From: Paratrimastix pyriformis
Lineage: Eukaryota > Preaxostyla > Paratrimastigidae
Assembly: GCA_027972325.1 (NCBI GenBank)
Contig: JAPMOS010000008.1
Span: forward strand, 12,501 to 76,500
Direction: 5' to 3'
Length of the DNA: 64,000 nt
In this document: positions 62,047 to 64,000 of the stretch, piece after piece
How positions within the stretch are numbered: the stretch's first letter is position 1
Layout: each line of letters begins with the position of its first letter
Translations under genes and position numbers: made by a program
Notes under the pieces: model-generated
Databases searched by the model: none
Told to the model about the DNA's origin: nothing
What the model saw: the letters and a program-made list of their open reading frames with translations, nothing else

Positions 62047-63493
62047 ATGGACGCCTTCCGAAAGCAACTGGACATGCTTATGGGTTCCGACCGTGATGGG
62101 GCTCCGGTCACCGATGGACCCGCCCATTTCACTGATCCCGAAGTGTGCAAGCCGTACCTCTGTGGTATTTGTCCCTATTCGCTCTTTGCCAACACTAAAC
62201 TGGGCGGGGAATGTGAGAAGGTCCACGATCCTCATCTGAAAATGGAGTACGAGGCTGCTCGTGAGAGCGGGCGCGACTTCGGCTATGAAACCGACCTGTT
62301 GCGCATCTTGGAGCGATACGTCACCGATTGCGATCATAAGATTGCGCAATGCCAGAGGCGCCTCGAGGAAGACAACGCTCAGACGATCGATAAGTCGATC
62401 GATCAGGTCTGTCCCCCCTTGCCCGATTCGACACCTGACCCCCGGCGACAGACGGCCGAGATCACCACGAAAATCGAGGAGACCATGGTCAAGGCAGAGA
62501 AACTCGGTCTGCGGAAAAACACCGTTCCGTTTTGAGGAGCCCTCCCTGACACCGCCCTCGTCATCACCACCCCAGGCGAGGAGGGCAAGGTGCAGGAGTC
62601 GATGGCTCTGATGACCGAGGTGGAGAACCTCCGGAAGCAGAAGGAGGCCATCCAGGCGAACGCCGTTCTGGCCGCGGCTCCCTCCCTGGCCGCTGGTGGC
62701 CGGGGCGTTCCGCGCGGTCTGTCTGCCTACCCCCCCCGGTTGAGTTGGGCCGGATCGCCCCACCGTCGTTCTGACCGCATCCACTGCCACCCACAGGCAA
62801 CAACCAGCAGAAGCTGCGTGTGTGTGACGTCTGCGCGGCCTACCTGTCCATCACGGACACCGACCGCCGCCTGGCCGACCACTTCGCGGGCCGGACCCAC
62901 CTCGGCTACCGCCAGATCCGCGACAAGTACAACGAACTCAAGGTCTCCATCCCCCCTCCGACCTCTTGCCCCTCGCCTCTATCCCCCCCCCCCCCCCCCC
63001 CCCCGTCCTGCCCGGCTTCATCGATCCGTCGCTCCTCCACTCGTCCCTCCCCCCCCTACAGCAAAAACTCTACGGGGTACCGCCCTCCCGCGGCCTCCCG
63101 GGTGCCGGCGAGCCGCCCCGGGGAGATAGCCACGGCCCGGACCGGCGTGGGGATAGCCACCAGGACGACCGGGACCGGCGGGGGGATAGCCGCGATCGGC
63201 GCGGGGATAGCCACAGTCATAGCCACAGCCATTCCGATCACCACCACGATGACCGGGACCGGCGGGGGGATAGCCGCGACCGGCGTGACCGAGACGACCG
63301 CGGTGAGCGCGATGCGGACCGGAGGCGCGACCGGTCTGGAAGGTGCCCGCCCCCCGCCGCCCCACAGGCGCCCTGGGAGGGAGGTTGGGGGAGGGTGGGG
63401 GGCCACCCTGCTCATTCATCCCTCCTCACCATCACCACATCTCTCCGCGGCAGGGAGCGGCGCGATCGCGACCGGTCTCGCTCCCTGAGGTCC

Positions 63494-63525
<32 letters not shown>

Positions 63526-64000
63526 GCCTTCGTTCCCTTCCTTTGGTCTGCGAGGAAGTCCCGCACCCCCCCCCCCCCCCCCCCCCCCCACCTCCGCCCG
63601 GTCTATAGACCCGTTGGCACGGGATTGCGCACCTCACCCCAGGTGCAAGTGCCCGCCCAGTCCAGAGTCCAGTCAGTCATCTTCCCCTCTGTCCTGTCCG
63701 TGCCTCCCTCTCCCCTCTCCCCCTCCCCCCGTGTCCTTTTTCGCTTTACGTCCTTAGCGCCGCTCGCGGTGACCGCCGAGACCGACATTCGGTTCGTCCT
63801 TCTTCCCATGGGATGGGTCCCCAGTGCGAGTGCTCCCCCGGAGGGAGCCACCCCCTTCCCATTTCTCTTGTTTTTTTTTTTCGGGGGAAGAAATTTCGAT
63901 TGGCGTTTATCTTCCATCCCCCCGAGAATATTACCCCAAGGCTGGTATCCGAAAAAAAGCCAAAACCAACCCCCCCGAGACGGGGCGAGGCGGTGCAAAG
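62047..64000 (+). CDS. LUC7L: LUC7-like U1 snRNP protein, 3' end outside the window
   Basis: U1 snRNP-associated factor that affects 5' splice-site choice; nuclear. It starts at ATG 62047 (MDAFRKQLDMLMGSDRDGAP), matching the family start (LLDQLMG-RDG). The first zinc finger is VCKPYLCGICPYSLFANTKL plus GGECEKVHD (C-C-C-H). A coiled region follows: YETDLLRILERYVTDCDHKI, TTKIEETMVKAEKLG and ESMALMTEVENLRKQKEAIQ. The second zinc finger is RVCDVCAAYLSITDTDRRLA plus DHFAGRTHLGYRQIRDKY (C-C-H-H). Then an Arg/Asp/His/Ser-rich tail with DRRGDSHQDDRDRRGDSR-type repeats and RERRDRDRSRSL. Exons are about 62047-62406, 62453-62507, 62574-62718, 62798-62942, 63060-63345 and 63455-63488, then probably from about 63760 (GDRRDRHSVRPSSHG) with no stop before 64000. 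Donors GTCTGT, GTCTGC, GTCTGT, GTCTCC and GTCCGT. Confidence 0.88.
63500..63590 (+). repeat. Two long C tracts in a LUC7 intron
   Basis: C runs at 63498-63523 and 63568-63588, similar to the C tracts before acceptors elsewhere in the window. Confidence 0.95.

Overview
This window is nuclear DNA of a flagellated, unicellular eukaryote: GC-rich, intron-dense and extremely rich in simple repeats. Coding exons are short, have a strong preference for G or C at third positions, and use TAA, TAG and TGA as stops, so the code looks standard. Motile-flagellum genes (an outer dynein arm docking subunit, an inner-arm I1 dynein intermediate chain, a FAM221-type protein) show a flagellate. A Kelch-PPP (PPKL/BSU1-type) phosphatase is known mainly from plants, green algae and alveolates, but I cannot fix the lineage. 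All gene calls and exon joins were made by eye from the DNA.

Layout. Seventeen genes alternate in strand almost perfectly: ankyrin protein (+, 1253-9231), ODAD3/CCDC151-like coiled coil (-, 9802-15837), a membrane protein (+, 15995-18087), a Pro/Ser/Gln-rich protein (-, 19495-23725), an unrecognised protein (+, 23816-26186), a small zinc-ribbon protein (-, 26466-27015), protein-L-isoaspartate methyltransferase (+, about 27073-28126), a HAP40/F8A-like protein (-, 28165-29526), an F-box/LRR protein (-, 29658-31873), a ubiquitin-like protein (-, 31912-32145), a small CaaX-box protein (+, 32214-32715), a PPKL phosphatase (-, 33093-45408), a FAM221-like protein (+, about 45607-46551), dynein intermediate chain IC140/DNAI3 (-, 47144-53558), a second PPP phosphatase with giant insertions (+, 53704-58628), neuroguidin/Lcp5 (-, 59201-61966) and a LUC7-like U1 snRNP protein (+, 62047 to the window end). 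Seven divergent pairs share start regions of about 55-200 bp; convergent 3' ends are separated by about 40 bp to 1.4 kb.

The introns are the most unusual part. Almost every 5' splice site that I could fix by protein frame is GT-pyrimidine-pyrimidine-G-pyrimidine (GTCTGT, GTCCGT, GTCTGC, GTTTGT, GTTCGT), not GTRAGT, while acceptors are ordinary CAG/TAG. Introns range from about 23-50 bp to 2.9 kb and carry (ATC)n, (CAC)n, C tracts, minisatellites and at least two dispersed repeat families that lie only in introns and always in the sense orientation. Exon-intron junctions are repeatedly found partly duplicated in the neighbouring intron, and the largest satellite (2.85 kb, 8-bp units) lies between two copies of one 5' splice junction. 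I found no confident RNA gene, transposon coding region, virus-like element or CRISPR array.
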